From contig NZ_CP159358.1 in NCBI RefSeq assembly GCF_040500475.1, positions 1 to 64,000 on the forward strand: a stretch of DNA of 64,000 bases. Direction: 5' to 3'. Positions 8,282-21,273 of this stretch are shown here, in pieces. Source of the stretch: Bacillus sp. Bos-x628 (GTDB taxonomy: Bacteria > Bacillota > Bacilli > Bacillales > Bacillaceae). A program made the position numbers and the translations under genes. The first letter of the stretch is position 1; the number at the start of each line of letters is the position of its first letter. The notes beneath the pieces are model-generated. The model searched no databases, had not been told where the DNA came from, and saw only the letters and a program-made list of their open reading frames with translations.

Positions 8282-9325
8282 TTATCCTAAGAATTTCACG
8301 CAAACTGGATGAGGAACGGTAATGTCAGATTGCAAGACAGTTAATCGACCTGTTTCTTTGTCACGTTTGTATAAAACAAGGTTGCTAGATTCTTGGTTTG
8401 AACCTACTAGGAACGATTCCGTCGGATCAAGCACAAAGTCTCTAGGCCAGTTTCCTTCAGAAGAAGTTATTTCTACAAGTCTTAATTGCCCGTCAGCATC
8501 TGTTTTGAACACAGCGATGCTGTCATGTCCACGATTTCCTGCGTAAACGAATTGACCATCTGATGATACATGAATGGCGCTGCCTTGGTTATTCTTTGTC
8601 AAGTCACTTGGAATGGTCGAGATGGTTTGGGCTTCTTCGAAATGTCCATCTTCAAAGTAACGAAGTACGATGACCTCTGAGCTAAGCTCTGTCATGACAT
8701 AAGCCACTGGTTTGGTTGGGTGGAACGAGATATGGCGCGGTCCGCTGCCTGGTTTCGCTTGAAATGAATGAACAAGCTCTAGTTTGCCATTTTTCTTTGT
8801 ATACGTATAAATCGTATCGGTTCCAAGATCAACGGCTACTGCATATTTTTCATCTGGCGTCAGACCAAAATAGTGCGTATGTGCTTTTTCTTGACGGTCT
8901 TGATTTGGTCCAGTTCCTTCATGCTGTGCCTGTGAAAGAGTACGGACAATAGAGCCATTTTCTGCATGGATTTCATACATTTCTGCTGTTCCTTTATGAT
9001 AATTTGCTGTAAAAGCAGTTTTTGTTTGACTGTCAACGCTTACGTGACAAGGAGAAGCGCCATCGGCGAGCTCTTCATTGATGAAAGTGAGTGCACCAGT
9101 TGATGGATCAATTTGATACGCAGCAAGACCGCCTTGCATTCCTTTTTTCACAACGGTATACACAAACTTTTGATCATCTGACACAGTTAAATATGTAGGA
9201 TTTTCGAGTTCAGCTACTACTTCTACTTGCTCAATCTGCTGTTTGTCGGTATTTAATGTAAAAGAATAGATTCCTTTACTGTCTCCCTTTGTATATGTTC
9301 CGATATAACCTTTGATATGAGCCAT
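8282..9325 (-). CDS. pgl: 6-phosphogluconolactonase, beta-propeller type (YkgB-like)
   Basis: The 347-residue cytosolic protein belongs to the seven-bladed lactonase family that hydrolyses 6-phosphogluconolactone in the oxidative pentose phosphate pathway. It starts MAHIKGYIGTYTKGDSKGIY and shows recurring blade motifs such as SPCHVSVD, GPRHISFHP, NWPRDFVLDPT and HPVCVKF at regular spacing. The start ATG 9325 has AGGAGGACAATTC upstream. The family also includes enzymes with other lactone substrates; the assignment follows the closest well-known Bacillus homologue (YkgB). Confidence 0.88.
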   Translation of the reverse strand: MAHIKGYIGTYTKGDSKGIYSFTLNTDKQQIEQVEVVAELENPTYLTVSDDQKFVYTVVKKGMQGGLAAYQIDPSTGALTFINEELADGASPCHVSVDSQTKTAFTANYHKGTAEMYEIHAENGSIVRTLSQAQHEGTGPNQDRQEKAHTHYFGLTPDEKYAVAVDLGTDTIYTYTKKNGKLELVHSFQAKPGSGPRHISFHPTKPVAYVMTELSSEVIVLRYFEDGHFEEAQTISTIPSDLTKNNQGSAIHVSSDGQFVYAGNRGHDSIAVFKTDADGQLRLVEITSSEGNWPRDFVLDPTESFLVGSNQESSNLVLYKRDKETGRLTVLQSDITVPHPVCVKFLG

Positions 9326-9559
9326 GAATTGTCCTCCTTCTATAAGATGCTCTCATTTTATCATATACCCGTTGAAAAACACTTTAGAAAGGCATTCAAA
9401 CGAAAAATATAAAGATCAGCAAACCTTATATAGTGTTTGAAAAAAATGTGAAAAAATATCACAAAAGTTTGTTCAAAATAAAACCGTTCATGTAAAGTAA
9501 ATAAATTAAAGAAAACATACAAAAAATTTTAAGTTTTTTCATTCCTTGTCTAGCAAAGG
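9326..9559. other. Divergent intergenic region between pgl and the ilv control region
   Basis: A/T-rich. On the minus strand GATAAAAT some 25 bases before pgl may be its -10. Nothing else could be assigned before the cre box at 9560. Confidence 0.4.
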
Positions 9560-9573
9560 TGTAAGCGTATACA
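9560..9573 (+). promoter_or_regulatory. cre box, CcpA site of the ilv-leu operon
   Basis: TGTAAGCGTATACA fits the cre consensus TGNAARCGNWWWCA at every position. It lies about 85-95 bases before the predicted transcription start, which is the position from which CcpA activates the ilv-leu operon in B. subtilis. Confidence 0.8.
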
Positions 9574-9592
9574 TCTTAGTTTGATTAGTCTA

Positions 9593-9607
9593 AATTGTCT
9601 AATAATT
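9593..9607 (+). promoter_or_regulatory. Upstream CodY-like box
   Basis: AATTGTCTAATAATT matches 12 of 15 positions of the CodY consensus AATTTTCWGAAAATT, just upstream of the -35 element. Confidence 0.4.
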
Positions 9608-9619
9608 TTAAAAATGCTG

Positions 9620-9648
9620 TTGACACTGTATGGAAAGCGGCGTAAGAT
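9620..9648 (+). promoter_or_regulatory. ilv-leu sigma-A promoter
   Basis: TTGACA (9620-9625), exactly 17 bases, TAAGAT (9643-9648). Transcription would start near 9655, leaving a leader of about 700 bases before ilvB. Confidence 0.8.
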
Positions 9649-9702
9649 GGGTCCAATAAAAGCTAAACAAACATGCAGAACAAACGTGGAACATTTCAAA
9701 TT

Positions 9703-9717
9703 AAGTGTCTGAAAATT
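9703..9717 (+). promoter_or_regulatory. CodY box downstream of the ilv-leu start point
   Basis: AAGTGTCTGAAAATT matches 13 of 15 positions of the CodY consensus. Its place about 50 bases after the start point would suit repression by blocking initiation or elongation when branched-chain amino acids and GTP are plentiful. Confidence 0.6.
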
Positions 9718-9755
9718 CAACTACTTTTCGTTTGAAAGAGAGGGTGCTCATCGAA

Positions 9756-9980
9756 ATGGAAGACCAACAGGAACAGTGGATCTTTTTAAACGATGAACTC
9801 GTGAAAAAGAGGAACAACAGTAAAATTATTTAACGATTTCAATAACATTCTTGTTCGAATCAAAGCCGATAAGACCGGTGTGAGTCTGAACGACCAAGGA
9901 TACGTGGTGTGGACAATGCGTGTTAATTTATAAAAAAGGCAAGACTTGAAGGCATTACCAATGATAACATTCATGCAAGC
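9756..9980 (+). pseudogene. Decayed ilvE (branched-chain aminotransferase) fragment in the ilv leader
   Basis: Four stretches in different frames line up in order with class-IV IlvE. From ATG 9756, with AGAGAGGGTG upstream, QWIFLNDELVKK matches the N-terminus and stops after 25 codons. From 9838 (frame +1) FNNILVRIKADKTGVSLNDQGYVV matches the region after the PLP lysine. A further shift at 9908 gives GQCVLIYKKGK, matching GDNVFIVKNGK. From 9945 LEGITNDNIHAS matches LEGITRNxI. About 150 residues between the first two blocks, the middle of the enzyme with the PLP lysine, are missing. It lies between the ilv-leu promoter and the T-box, so it is transcribed as leader RNA. The homology is recalled from family sequences, not computed. 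Confidence 0.75.
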
Positions 9981-9989
9981 TAAATAGAT

Positions 9990-10285
9990 ATCAATAAACG
10001 TTGAAGAGGACTAGTAGCTTTAGAGTCAGTATCTACAGAGAGCCGGTGCTAGCTGAAAACCGGTGTTACTTTCTAAAGTGAACTCACCTCTGAGTGTCTG
10101 CTTGAAATGATAGTAGGGCGGGCCGAGTGAAGTGGCTTCACTCGTTACCAAAATGGATGAAAGATGTCCATGAGACGGCAGATTGAATGCCGTGAACAAG
10201 GGTGGTACCGCGAAAAAAAGAGCTTTTTCGCCCCTTTGACCTAGTGAAAAGTAGTGTCATTGTGGGGAGAGAAGGCTTTTTTATA
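9990..10285 (+). promoter_or_regulatory. T-box leader of the ilv-leu operon (leucine type)
   Basis: The T-box sequence AACAAGGGTGGTACCGCG (10195-10212) is unmistakable. Upstream lie Stem I elements, including a CCGGT/ACCGGT hairpin near 10040-10065 and a specifier region with CTC (10084-10086), a leucine codon. The terminator is AGCTTTTTCGCCCC (10221-10234) pairing with GGGGAGAGAAGGCT (10264-10277), then T. Uncharged tRNA-Leu should stabilise the antiterminator and let transcription reach ilvB, as known for B. subtilis. The leucine call depends on my placing the specifier by eye. Confidence 0.9.
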
Positions 10286-10360
10286 TGGTCTCATATCTCT
10301 ATTTTGAAAAGAAAAGGGTGAAAGGACTTGACTGAAGCAAGACAAAGAGGAGGAAATCAA

Positions 10361-12081
10361 ATGGGGACAAATGTACAAGTGGAGACGGAAAAGTCAACAG
10401 CACCGCAAACGATGAATGGTGCACTTATGTTAATTGAAGCGCTCAAAAGAGAAAAAGTAGAAGTCATATTTGGATATCCAGGCGGAGCTGTATTACCGAT
10501 CTACGATAAAATTTATGATTCTGGTTTATTTCATGTGTTGCCAAGACATGAACAGGGAGCCATTCACGCGGCTGAAGGATATGCAAGAGTGTCTGGTAAA
10601 CCGGGCGTTGTGATTGCAACTTCTGGACCTGGAGCAACAAATCTTGTCACAGGTATTGCAGATGCGATGATTGATTCACTTCCGCTTGTTGTATTCACAG
10701 GGCAAGTTGCCACCTCAGTCATTGGATCAGACGCCTTCCAGGAGGCAGATGTGCTTGGTATTACGATGCCAATCACAAAACACAGTTATCAAGTAAGGCG
10801 TCCAGAGGAATTACCGGGTGTCATTAAAGAAGCGTTCCACATTGCCACAACAGGCAGACCGGGTCCGGTATTGATTGATATCCCAAAAGACGTTGCAGGC
10901 ATTGAAGGAACTTTTGAATACGATCAGCCGATTAATTTACCTGGTTATCAGCCAAAAATTGAGCCGAACTATTTGCAAATCCGCAAACTAGTTGAAGCTG
11001 TGAGTAGAGCGAAAAAGCCAGTGATTCTCGCAGGAGCCGGTGTTCTTCATGGTAAAGCGTCAGAGGAATTAAGGAAATATGCTGAACAACAGCAAATTCC
11101 TGTCGCTCATACGCTGCTTGGACTCGGCGGTTTCCCAGCAAAGCATCCTCTATTTCTCGGGATGGCTGGTATGCATGGCACTTATGCAGCGAACATGGCG
11201 CTTCATCAATGTGACCTGCTCATTTCAATCGGAGCTAGATTTGATGACAGGGTAACTGGCAACCTGAATCATTTTGCAAAGCATGCGAAGGTGGCTCATA
11301 TCGACATCGACCCAGCAGAAATTGGCAAGAATATTCACACGCATATTCCCGTTGTTGGAGATAGCAAGCTTGTCCTGAAGGAATTGATTAAGCAGGACGG
11401 GAAACAAGGGGAATCAGATGAGTGGAAGATGCAATTAAACAGATGGAAAGAAGAATATCCACTTTGGTATGTTGAAAATGATGAAGAAGGCTTTAAACCT
11501 CAAAAGCTGATTGAATATATTCATCAATTCACGAAAGGTGAAGCCATCGTTGCAACAGATGTCGGTCAGCATCAAATGTGGACCGCTCAATTCTATCCAT
11601 TTGAAAATGCAGATAAATGGGTGACATCTGGCGGACTTGGCACAATGGGCTTTGGATTACCGGCGGCCATTGGTGCACAACTAGCTGATCAACAGGCGAC
11701 CGTTGTGGCGATTTTAGGAGACGGAGGTTTCCAAATGACCCTTCAGGAACTTGCCGTTATCCGTGAGCTAAATCTTCCAATCAAAGTGATTGTTTTAAAC
11801 AATCATAGTCTTGGAATGGTCAGACAATGGCAAGAAATTTTTTACGAAGAACGCTACTCGTATTCTAAATTTTCAGAGCAGCCAGACTTCGTGAAATTAT
11901 CTGAAGCCTATGGCATTAAAGGAATCAGAATCTCTTCAGACAAAGAGGCGAAGGAAATGCTTGAAGAAGCGTTAACCTCTAGAGAGCCTGTTTTCATCGA
12001 TGTCAATGTCGCAAGAGATGAAAAAGTATTCCCAATGGTAGCGCCAGGGAAAGGACTTCATGAGATGGTGGGGGTGAAACC

Positions 12082-12085
<4 letters not shown>
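10361..12085 (+). CDS. ilvB: Acetolactate synthase large subunit IlvB
   Basis: IlvB condenses pyruvate with pyruvate or 2-oxobutyrate using thiamine diphosphate, the first common step to valine, leucine and isoleucine. I prefer ATG 10361 (AGGAGG 7 bases upstream; product MGTNVQVE..., 574 residues as in B. subtilis) over TTG 10328. Visible blocks are [28 protein letters not shown] with the catalytic Glu, [12 protein letters not shown], and the ThDP motif [21 protein letters not shown] with [12 protein letters not shown]. It overlaps ilvH by four bases. Confidence 0.97.
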
Positions 12086-15188
<3,103 letters not shown>

Positions 15189-15206
15189 GAAAGGAGGATG
15201 GTTCTA

Positions 15207-16304
15207 TTGAAAAAGAAAATTGCACTTTTGCCCGGCGATGGAATCGGACCGGAAGTGGTCAAGTCGGCGGTAGCTGTTTTAAAAGAAACAGCGGCTCAAT
15301 TTGAGCACGAATTTGAATTTAAAACAGCGTTGATTGGTGGTATAGCGATTGATGAGAAAAATAACCCGCTACCTCAGGAAACAGTAGATGTGTGCAAAAA
15401 CGCAGATGCGATCTTATTAGGAGCAGTTGGTGGACCAAAATGGGATCAAAATCCCCCAGAACTTCGACCAGAAAAAGGATTGCTCGCCATTCGCAAACAA
15501 TTAGACTTATTTGCAAACATTCGCCCTGTCAAAGTATTTGATAGCTTGGCAGCGGCTTCACCATTAAAGCAACAACATATCAATGGCGTTGATTTTGTCA
15601 TCGTTCGCGAATTAACTGGAGGCCTCTATTTTGGCAAACCAAGTGAGCGTTATACCAACGATGAAGGAAAAGAAGCAGCAGTTGATACGCTGCTTTATTC
15701 AAAGGAAGAGATTGTCCGCGTTTTAAAAGTAGCGTTTGAAATGGCTTTATTTAGACGTAAAAAGGTCACTTCTGTTGATAAAGCAAATGTGCTCGCTTCT
15801 AGTAAGCTATGGCGCGATGCAGTAGAAGAGGTTGCTTTACAATTCCCAGAAGTCACATACGAGCACATGCTTGTTGATAATGCGGCGATGCAGCTCATCT
15901 ATAAGCCGGCTCAATTTGATGTGATTGTCACAGAGAATATGTTTGGCGACATATTAAGTGATGAAGCCTCTATGATGACAGGCTCAATCGGCATGCTACC
16001 TTCTGCTAGTCTATCAAGCACAGGACTCCATTTATATGAGCCGATTCATGGTTCAGCACCCGATATTGCAGGGCAAAATGTGGCAAACCCTCTTGCGACC
16101 ATTCTGTCAGCAGCCAGTCTGCTTAGAACATCTTTTGCATTAGAAGAAGAAGCAGCTACGATAGAAGCAGCAGTGGAAGCTGTGCTTGCTTCTGGTAAAC
16201 GAACAAGAGATTTAACATCAAAAGAGGGAACGTATCAAACGACAGATGATATCACGATAGCAGTTGTTGACGAACTAAAACAACGTGCGAAAACAATTGT
16301 ATAA
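15207..16304 (+). CDS. leuB: 3-isopropylmalate dehydrogenase LeuB
   Basis: LeuB oxidises and decarboxylates 3-isopropylmalate with NAD. I choose TTG 15207, 9 bases after AAGGAGGA, giving [18 protein letters not shown] (365 residues); the in-frame ATG 15198 touches the ribosome site and is unlikely. Motifs are [35 protein letters not shown] and the metal site [12 protein letters not shown] with HGSAPDIAG. Confidence 0.95.
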   Translation: MKKKIALLPGDGIGPEVVKSAVAVLKETAAQFEHEFEFKTALIGGIAIDEKNNPLPQETVDVCKNADAILLGAVGGPKWDQNPPELRPEKGLLAIRKQLDLFANIRPVKVFDSLAAASPLKQQHINGVDFVIVRELTGGLYFGKPSERYTNDEGKEAAVDTLLYSKEEIVRVLKVAFEMALFRRKKVTSVDKANVLASSKLWRDAVEEVALQFPEVTYEHMLVDNAAMQLIYKPAQFDVIVTENMFGDILSDEASMMTGSIGMLPSASLSSTGLHLYEPIHGSAPDIAGQNVANPLATILSAASLLRTSFALEEEAATIEAAVEAVLASGKRTRDLTSKEGTYQTTDDITIAVVDELKQRAKTIV

Positions 16305-16345
16305 AAAGGAATCTTGTTGAATTAGGTAGAGGGAGGAAAAGGGTT

Positions 16346-17761
16346 ATGCCTCGAACAATTATCGAAAAAATTTGGGATCAGCATGTTGTCAAAAATGGCG
16401 AGGGAAAACCAGACCTTTTATATATTGATCTGCACTTGGTGCATGAAGTAACGTCACCTCAAGCATTTGAAGGATTAAGACAAAAGGGGCGCAAGGTGAG
16501 AAGACCTCAAAACACATTTGCGACAATGGATCACAATATCCCGACTGTCAATCGATTTGTGATCGAAGATGAGATTGCGAAAAAACAAGTAAGTGCATTA
16601 GAACGCAATTGTGCTGAATTTGGTGTCCGTCTAGCTGATCTCCACAGTGTCGATCAAGGGATTGTTCACGTAATTGGACCAGAGCTTGGTTTAACACTTC
16701 CGGGCAAAACAATTGTTTGCGGAGATAGTCATACATCGACTCACGGTGCGTTTGGCGCACTTGCCTTTGGAATAGGCACAAGTGAGGTTGAACACGTGTT
16801 ATCTACACAAACACTTTGGCAGAAGCGTCCGAAAACACTAGAAATTAGAGTAGACGGAAAGCTGCAAAAAGGGGTAACGGCCAAAGATGTCATTTTAGCC
16901 ATCATTGGGGCACACGGCGTCAAATTCGGTTCTGGTTATGTCATTGAATACACAGGGGAAGTATTCAGAAACATGACGATGGATGAGCGGATGACGATTT
17001 GTAATATGTCCATTGAAGCAGGTGCAAGAGCAGGTTTAATTGCACCGGACGAAGTGACATTTGAATATTGCCGCGGGCGTAAATATGCACCGCAAGGCGA
17101 AGATTTCGAAGCGGCCATTGAAGAATGGAAAGAGCTTAGAACAGACCCTGGTGCAACCTATGATAAAACCATTGTTTTAGATGGAAATACCATCTCGCCA
17201 ATGGTGACTTGGGGAATTAACCCAGGTATGGTATTGCCTGTGGACGCTGAAATCCCAGGGCCAGAAGACTTTGAACAAGAAGATGATCAAAAAGAAGCGC
17301 TCCGTGCTTATGAATACATGGGTGTCAAACCGCATCAGCGCATCGAAGACATTACCATTGATCATGTCTTTATCGGCTCTTGTACGAATTCAAGAATGAC
17401 CGATTTACGCCAAGCAGCCTCTATGATCGAAGGACAAAAAGTAGCTGATCATGTGAGAGCCATTGTTGTTCCTGGTTCTCAAAGTGTCAAACTGCAAGCG
17501 GAGAAAGAAGGTCTTCATAAAATCTTCCTTGAAGCAGGCTTTGAATGGAGAGAATCTGGGTGCAGTATGTGTTTGAGTATGAACAATGATGTCGTGCCAG
17601 CCGGCGAACGCTGCGCGTCCACGTCAAACCGTAACTTTGAAGGACGACAAGGGAAGGGTGCAAGAACGCATCTTGTCAGCCCATTAATGGCTGCAATGGC
17701 TGCGATACATGGCCGATTTGTCGATGTGAGAAAGTTTAATCAAGAGAAAACAGTCGTGTAA
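16346..17761 (+). CDS. leuC: 3-isopropylmalate dehydratase large subunit LeuC
   Basis: LeuC is the aconitase-type subunit that, with LeuD, isomerises isopropylmalate. The 471-residue protein has the three cysteine ligands of the [4Fe-4S] cluster in [13 protein letters not shown] and SGCSMCL, plus [27 protein letters not shown]. Start ATG 16346 follows GGGAGGAAAAGGG. leuD begins 13 bases after its stop. Confidence 0.97.
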   Translation: MPRTIIEKIWDQHVVKNGEGKPDLLYIDLHLVHEVTSPQAFEGLRQKGRKVRRPQNTFATMDHNIPTVNRFVIEDEIAKKQVSALERNCAEFGVRLADLHSVDQGIVHVIGPELGLTLPGKTIVCGDSHTSTHGAFGALAFGIGTSEVEHVLSTQTLWQKRPKTLEIRVDGKLQKGVTAKDVILAIIGAHGVKFGSGYVIEYTGEVFRNMTMDERMTICNMSIEAGARAGLIAPDEVTFEYCRGRKYAPQGEDFEAAIEEWKELRTDPGATYDKTIVLDGNTISPMVTWGINPGMVLPVDAEIPGPEDFEQEDDQKEALRAYEYMGVKPHQRIEDITIDHVFIGSCTNSRMTDLRQAASMIEGQKVADHVRAIVVPGSQSVKLQAEKEGLHKIFLEAGFEWRESGCSMCLSMNNDVVPAGERCASTSNRNFEGRQGKGARTHLVSPLMAAMAAIHGRFVDVRKFNQEKTVV

Positions 17762-17774
17762 GGAGTTGTCATGG

Positions 17775-18374
17775 ATGGAGCCTTTAGTCACTCATAAAGG
17801 AAAGGTCGCTGTGCTTAACCGCATTAATGTAGATACGGATCAAATTATACCGAAGCAATTTTTGAAAAGAATCGAACGAACGGGATATGGTCGTTTTGCT
17901 TTTTTTGACTGGCGTTATTTAGCGGACGGAAGCCCGAATCCTGACTTTGAGCTCAATCAGTCAATATATGAAGGAGCATCCATTTTGATTGCAGGAGAGA
18001 ATTTCGGCTGTGGTTCGTCCCGAGAACATGCACCTTGGGCACTTGATGATTATGGCATAAAAATAATCATCGCTCCGTCATTTGCAGATATTTTTCATCA
18101 AAACTGCTTTAAAAATGGAATGCTCCCAATTCGTCTTGATTATGATGTTTGGAAGACATTCGTTGAGAAATATGAGAATAAAGGATATGAAATGACAGTT
18201 GATTTAGAAAAGCAACAAATTCAAGATCATGAAGGTCATATCACACCTTTTGAAGTGGATTCTCACTGGAGAGAAATGCTCCTCAATGGCTATGATGAAA
18301 TCTCATTAACTTTACTATTAGAAGATGAAATCCAGGCATTTGAACAAAAACGTAGCAACTGGCTACGCGCATAA
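17775..18374 (+). CDS. leuD: 3-isopropylmalate dehydratase small subunit LeuD
   Basis: ATG 17775 follows AAGGAG at 9 bases and yields MEPLVTHKGKVAVLNRINVDTDQ (199 residues), matching the B. subtilis start; TTG 17766 is too close to the ribosome site. The swivel-domain motif GENFGCGSSREHAPWAL is intact. Last gene of the ilv-leu operon, followed at once by a terminator. Confidence 0.96.
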   Translation: MEPLVTHKGKVAVLNRINVDTDQIIPKQFLKRIERTGYGRFAFFDWRYLADGSPNPDFELNQSIYEGASILIAGENFGCGSSREHAPWALDDYGIKIIIAPSFADIFHQNCFKNGMLPIRLDYDVWKTFVEKYENKGYEMTVDLEKQQIQDHEGHITPFEVDSHWREMLLNGYDEISLTLLLEDEIQAFEQKRSNWLRA

Positions 18375-18381
18375 ACAAAAG

Positions 18382-18417
18382 GAAGCCGTCCGCCCGAGGT
18401 GTGACGGCTTCTTTTTT
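18382..18417 (+). terminator. Terminator of the ilv-leu operon
   Basis: GAAGCCGTC (18382-18390) pairs perfectly with GACGGCTTC (18403-18411), followed by T. Confidence 0.85.
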
Positions 18418-18499
18418 ACATGAAAACCTCTCGTTACTTGTGTTTACTAACCTTCGTTGGTAAACTGATAAAAAATATGCGCCCGAAAGGAACGTAAGC

Positions 18500-19507
18500 A
18501 TGAAGCATGACAAGAAGAAAGATAATGTCATTTTATTTCCTGGTCTGAAAGAAAGACTAATTGAAAAAGGAATGGCAGCATTAAAAGAAAAGCAGTATCA
18601 AGAGGCGCTTCAATTGTTTTCAGAAGCGAAATCATATGATGACGATGAAGAATCCGATATCCACTTAGGGATGGCCATTTGTTTTCTAGAGCTAGGTGAG
18701 CTGCAGAATGCAAAACGTGTCTGTGAAAAGATGTTAAATGAAGGATATGGACACTACTTCACTGTTCTTCAAGTGTATATGACCATCTTAATTCAGTTAA
18801 AAGAATACGAGGTAGTCAAACAAACGATTGAAGCTGTACTTGAAGAAAACCATCTTCCAGCAGAAAGTGCGGAACATTTTTATAAATTGCTTGAATTTAG
18901 CAGAAAGATGATCGAGTCGCCTGAAGAAATCCTAGATGAAGATGAAAGTGGCAGTGAAGAAATCAATATAGATGAAATGTTAGAACGACCAGACGAGCAA
19001 GTGCATTTTATACATTCATTAAAAGACCGTAATCTTACACCACACATTGGGGTATTAAACACGATTTTACAAAAACCTGACGGAAACCCTGTTGTGAAAT
19101 CATTGATTTTGCAACTTTTGTCAGATCATGACTTTGCAAAGCCTGTTCATGTGACCAAATTTGGTGATTCAATGACGTTAATTCCTTCTGAGGCTGTGAC
19201 GCCAGAGCAAATGCCGCTTCTTCAGCAAGTGCTTCGCATTTTAGATGACACGCTTGGAAATGAAAATCCAACGCTCTATCAAGGGGTAGAAGAGTTGTGG
19301 CGCCGTCATTTGTTTGTGCTCTATCCTTTTCTTCCTAAATATACAGATCCGAATCTTTGGGCGGCGGCACTTCACAAAGTCGGCTATGAAATGCACGGTA
19401 TTGAAATTGACCCGAAGGAGTTGCATCTTTTGTATGAATTTAACGAGCGAGAGCTAAAAGAAGCATGTACAATGCTGAAAGATATTGAAGAAATTTCTTA
19501 TTTGTAA
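18500..19507 (+). CDS. ysoA: TPR-repeat protein YsoA
   Basis: The 335-residue cytosolic protein carries TPR-like helices in its N-terminal third (GMAALKEKQYQEALQLFSEA, then GMAICFLELGELQNAKRVCE, and LIQLKEYEVVKQTIEAV). An acidic linker (about 138-165) leads to a C-terminal domain of unknown role. Its position between leuD and tig is the same as ysoA in B. subtilis. Function is unproven; a role near the protein-folding genes would be speculation. Confidence 0.88.
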   Translation: MKHDKKKDNVILFPGLKERLIEKGMAALKEKQYQEALQLFSEAKSYDDDEESDIHLGMAICFLELGELQNAKRVCEKMLNEGYGHYFTVLQVYMTILIQLKEYEVVKQTIEAVLEENHLPAESAEHFYKLLEFSRKMIESPEEILDEDESGSEEINIDEMLERPDEQVHFIHSLKDRNLTPHIGVLNTILQKPDGNPVVKSLILQLLSDHDFAKPVHVTKFGDSMTLIPSEAVTPEQMPLLQQVLRILDDTLGNENPTLYQGVEELWRRHLFVLYPFLPKYTDPNLWAAALHKVGYEMHGIEIDPKELHLLYEFNERELKEACTMLKDIEEISYL

Positions 19508-19520
19508 TTTGCCGATTTAG

Positions 19521-19548
19521 TTGAAAGACCGACTTGTTATGTTATAAT
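19521..19548 (+). promoter_or_regulatory. Candidate tig promoter
   Basis: TTGAAA, 16 bases, TATAAT. It leaves a leader of almost 200 bases with a CCGCT/AGCGG hairpin at 19646-19660 that lacks a T tract. Confidence 0.6.
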
Positions 19549-19749
19549 ATAATGGTTGTATTTGTGCTTACTATAGTGCAGTTGTACGATTCCAATTTGT
19601 TGAAAGACGATATGTATAATCAAGTAAAATGTTGTATACATAATACCGCTGCTTTAGCGGAGTGCGTGGTTTTTGATTGGACGAAGTCTTTACGATGCTT
19701 TAGAATGTAACAACGCACAATCTGAATAGATTTTTGGAGGGAAACACAC

Positions 19750-21024
19750 ATGTCAGTAAAATGGGAAAAACAAGAAGGTAACGAAGGTGTCTTAACTGTA
19801 GAAGTTGACGCTGAAACATTTAACAAAGCACTTGATGATGCATTTAAGAAAGTCGTGAAGCAAGTATCTATCCCTGGATTCCGTAAAGGGAAAGTGCCGC
19901 GCGGTCTTTTCGAGCAGCGCTTTGGTGTAGAATCTCTTTATCAAGATGCACTAGATATTCTTCTTCCAGTTGAATATCCAAAAGCAATCGATGAAGCTGG
20001 TATTGAGCCAGTTGACCGCCCTGAAATCGATGTTGAGAAAATCGAAAAAGGTGAAAACCTAATCTTCACAGCAAAAGTTACTGTGAAGCCGGAAGTAAAA
20101 CTTGGTGACTACAAAGGTCTGAACGTTGAAAAAGACGACACAACTGTCACTGATGAAGATGTACAAGAAGAATTAAAAGCAATGCAACATCGCCAAGCTG
20201 AGCTTGTTGTAAAAGAAGAAGGCGCAATTGAAAACGGTGATACAGTTGTTCTTGATTTCGAAGGATTCGTCGATGGAGAAGCTTTCGAAGGCGGAAAAGC
20301 TGAAAACTACTCTCTTGAAATAGGATCTGGTTCATTCATTCCTGGTTTCGAAGAACAGTTAGTAGGTCTTGAAGCTGGAGCTGAAAAAGACGTAGAAGTG
20401 ACGTTCCCAGAAGAATATCATGCTGAAGACCTTGCAGGTAAGCCAGCTGTCTTCAAAGTGAAAATTCATGAAATTAAAGCAAAAGAACTTCCAGCACTTG
20501 ACGATGAATTTGCAAAAGATGTTGATGAAGAAGTGGAAACACTTGCTGAGTTAACTGAAAAAACGAAGAAACGTCTTGAAGATGCAAAAGAAAACGAAGC
20601 AGAAGCAAAACTTCGTGAAGAGTTAGTAGCGAAAGCTTCTGAAAATGCGGAAGTTGACATTCCACAATCAATGATTGATACAGAGCTTGATCGCATGATG
20701 AAAGAATTTGAACAACGTTTACAAATGCAGGGAATGAACCTTGAGCTTTACTTCCAATTCTCTGGACAAGACGAAGATGCGCTTAAAGAGCAAATGAAAG
20801 AAGATGCTGCAAAACGCGTGAAGTCAAACCTGACGCTTGAAGCGATTGCTGTTACTGAAAACATTCAAGTTTCTGATGAAGAAGTAGAAGAAGAACTTTC
20901 AAAAATGGCCGAAGCATACAACATGCCAGTTGAAAATATTAAACAAGCGATTGGGTCTACTGACGCAATGAAAGAAGATTTAAAAATTCGTAAAGCAATT
21001 GATTTTCTTGTAGAAAACCGTTAG
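19750..21024 (+). CDS. tig: Trigger factor
   Basis: Ribosome-bound chaperone and prolyl isomerase. The 424-residue protein has the ribosome-binding N-terminal domain with [18 protein letters not shown] (the GFRxGxxP signature), a PPIase domain (about 150-245, with [20 protein letters not shown]) and the C-terminal chaperone arms. Start ATG 19750 follows TTTGGAGGGAAACACAC. Monocistronic with its own terminator. Confidence 0.97.
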   Translation: MSVKWEKQEGNEGVLTVEVDAETFNKALDDAFKKVVKQVSIPGFRKGKVPRGLFEQRFGVESLYQDALDILLPVEYPKAIDEAGIEPVDRPEIDVEKIEKGENLIFTAKVTVKPEVKLGDYKGLNVEKDDTTVTDEDVQEELKAMQHRQAELVVKEEGAIENGDTVVLDFEGFVDGEAFEGGKAENYSLEIGSGSFIPGFEEQLVGLEAGAEKDVEVTFPEEYHAEDLAGKPAVFKVKIHEIKAKELPALDDEFAKDVDEEVETLAELTEKTKKRLEDAKENEAEAKLREELVAKASENAEVDIPQSMIDTELDRMMKEFEQRLQMQGMNLELYFQFSGQDEDALKEQMKEDAAKRVKSNLTLEAIAVTENIQVSDEEVEEELSKMAEAYNMPVENIKQAIGSTDAMKEDLKIRKAIDFLVENR

Positions 21025-21040
21025 TATGGTGCATAATAAT

Positions 21041-21073
21041 AAAACAGGGCGCGAGTGACTCGTGCCTTGTTTT
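21041..21073 (+). terminator. Terminator of tig
   Basis: AAAACAGGGCGCGAG pairs with CTCGTGCCTTGTTTT over 15 bases with a TGA loop; the stem's own T's supply the tract. Confidence 0.8.
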
Positions 21074-21273
21074 GTACAATTTTTGACTTATCATCGCTTC
21101 TTTTGGAAACGATAAAGTAAGTCGATCTCTCTGTCATACATATCTCAATGTCCATTGTTCGAACACATCATTACCGTCTTTTAGGAAAGTATGGTAAAAT
21201 GCATACATACTGGACCCAGAAAGGTAGCTGAATGTTAGCTACATGCAAGTGAAGAAGAATAAGGGGTGAAAGA

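Noticed and set aside
9786-9974. 62-residue minus-strand ORF
   Set aside because: It is antisense to the ilvE relic and has no ribosome site.
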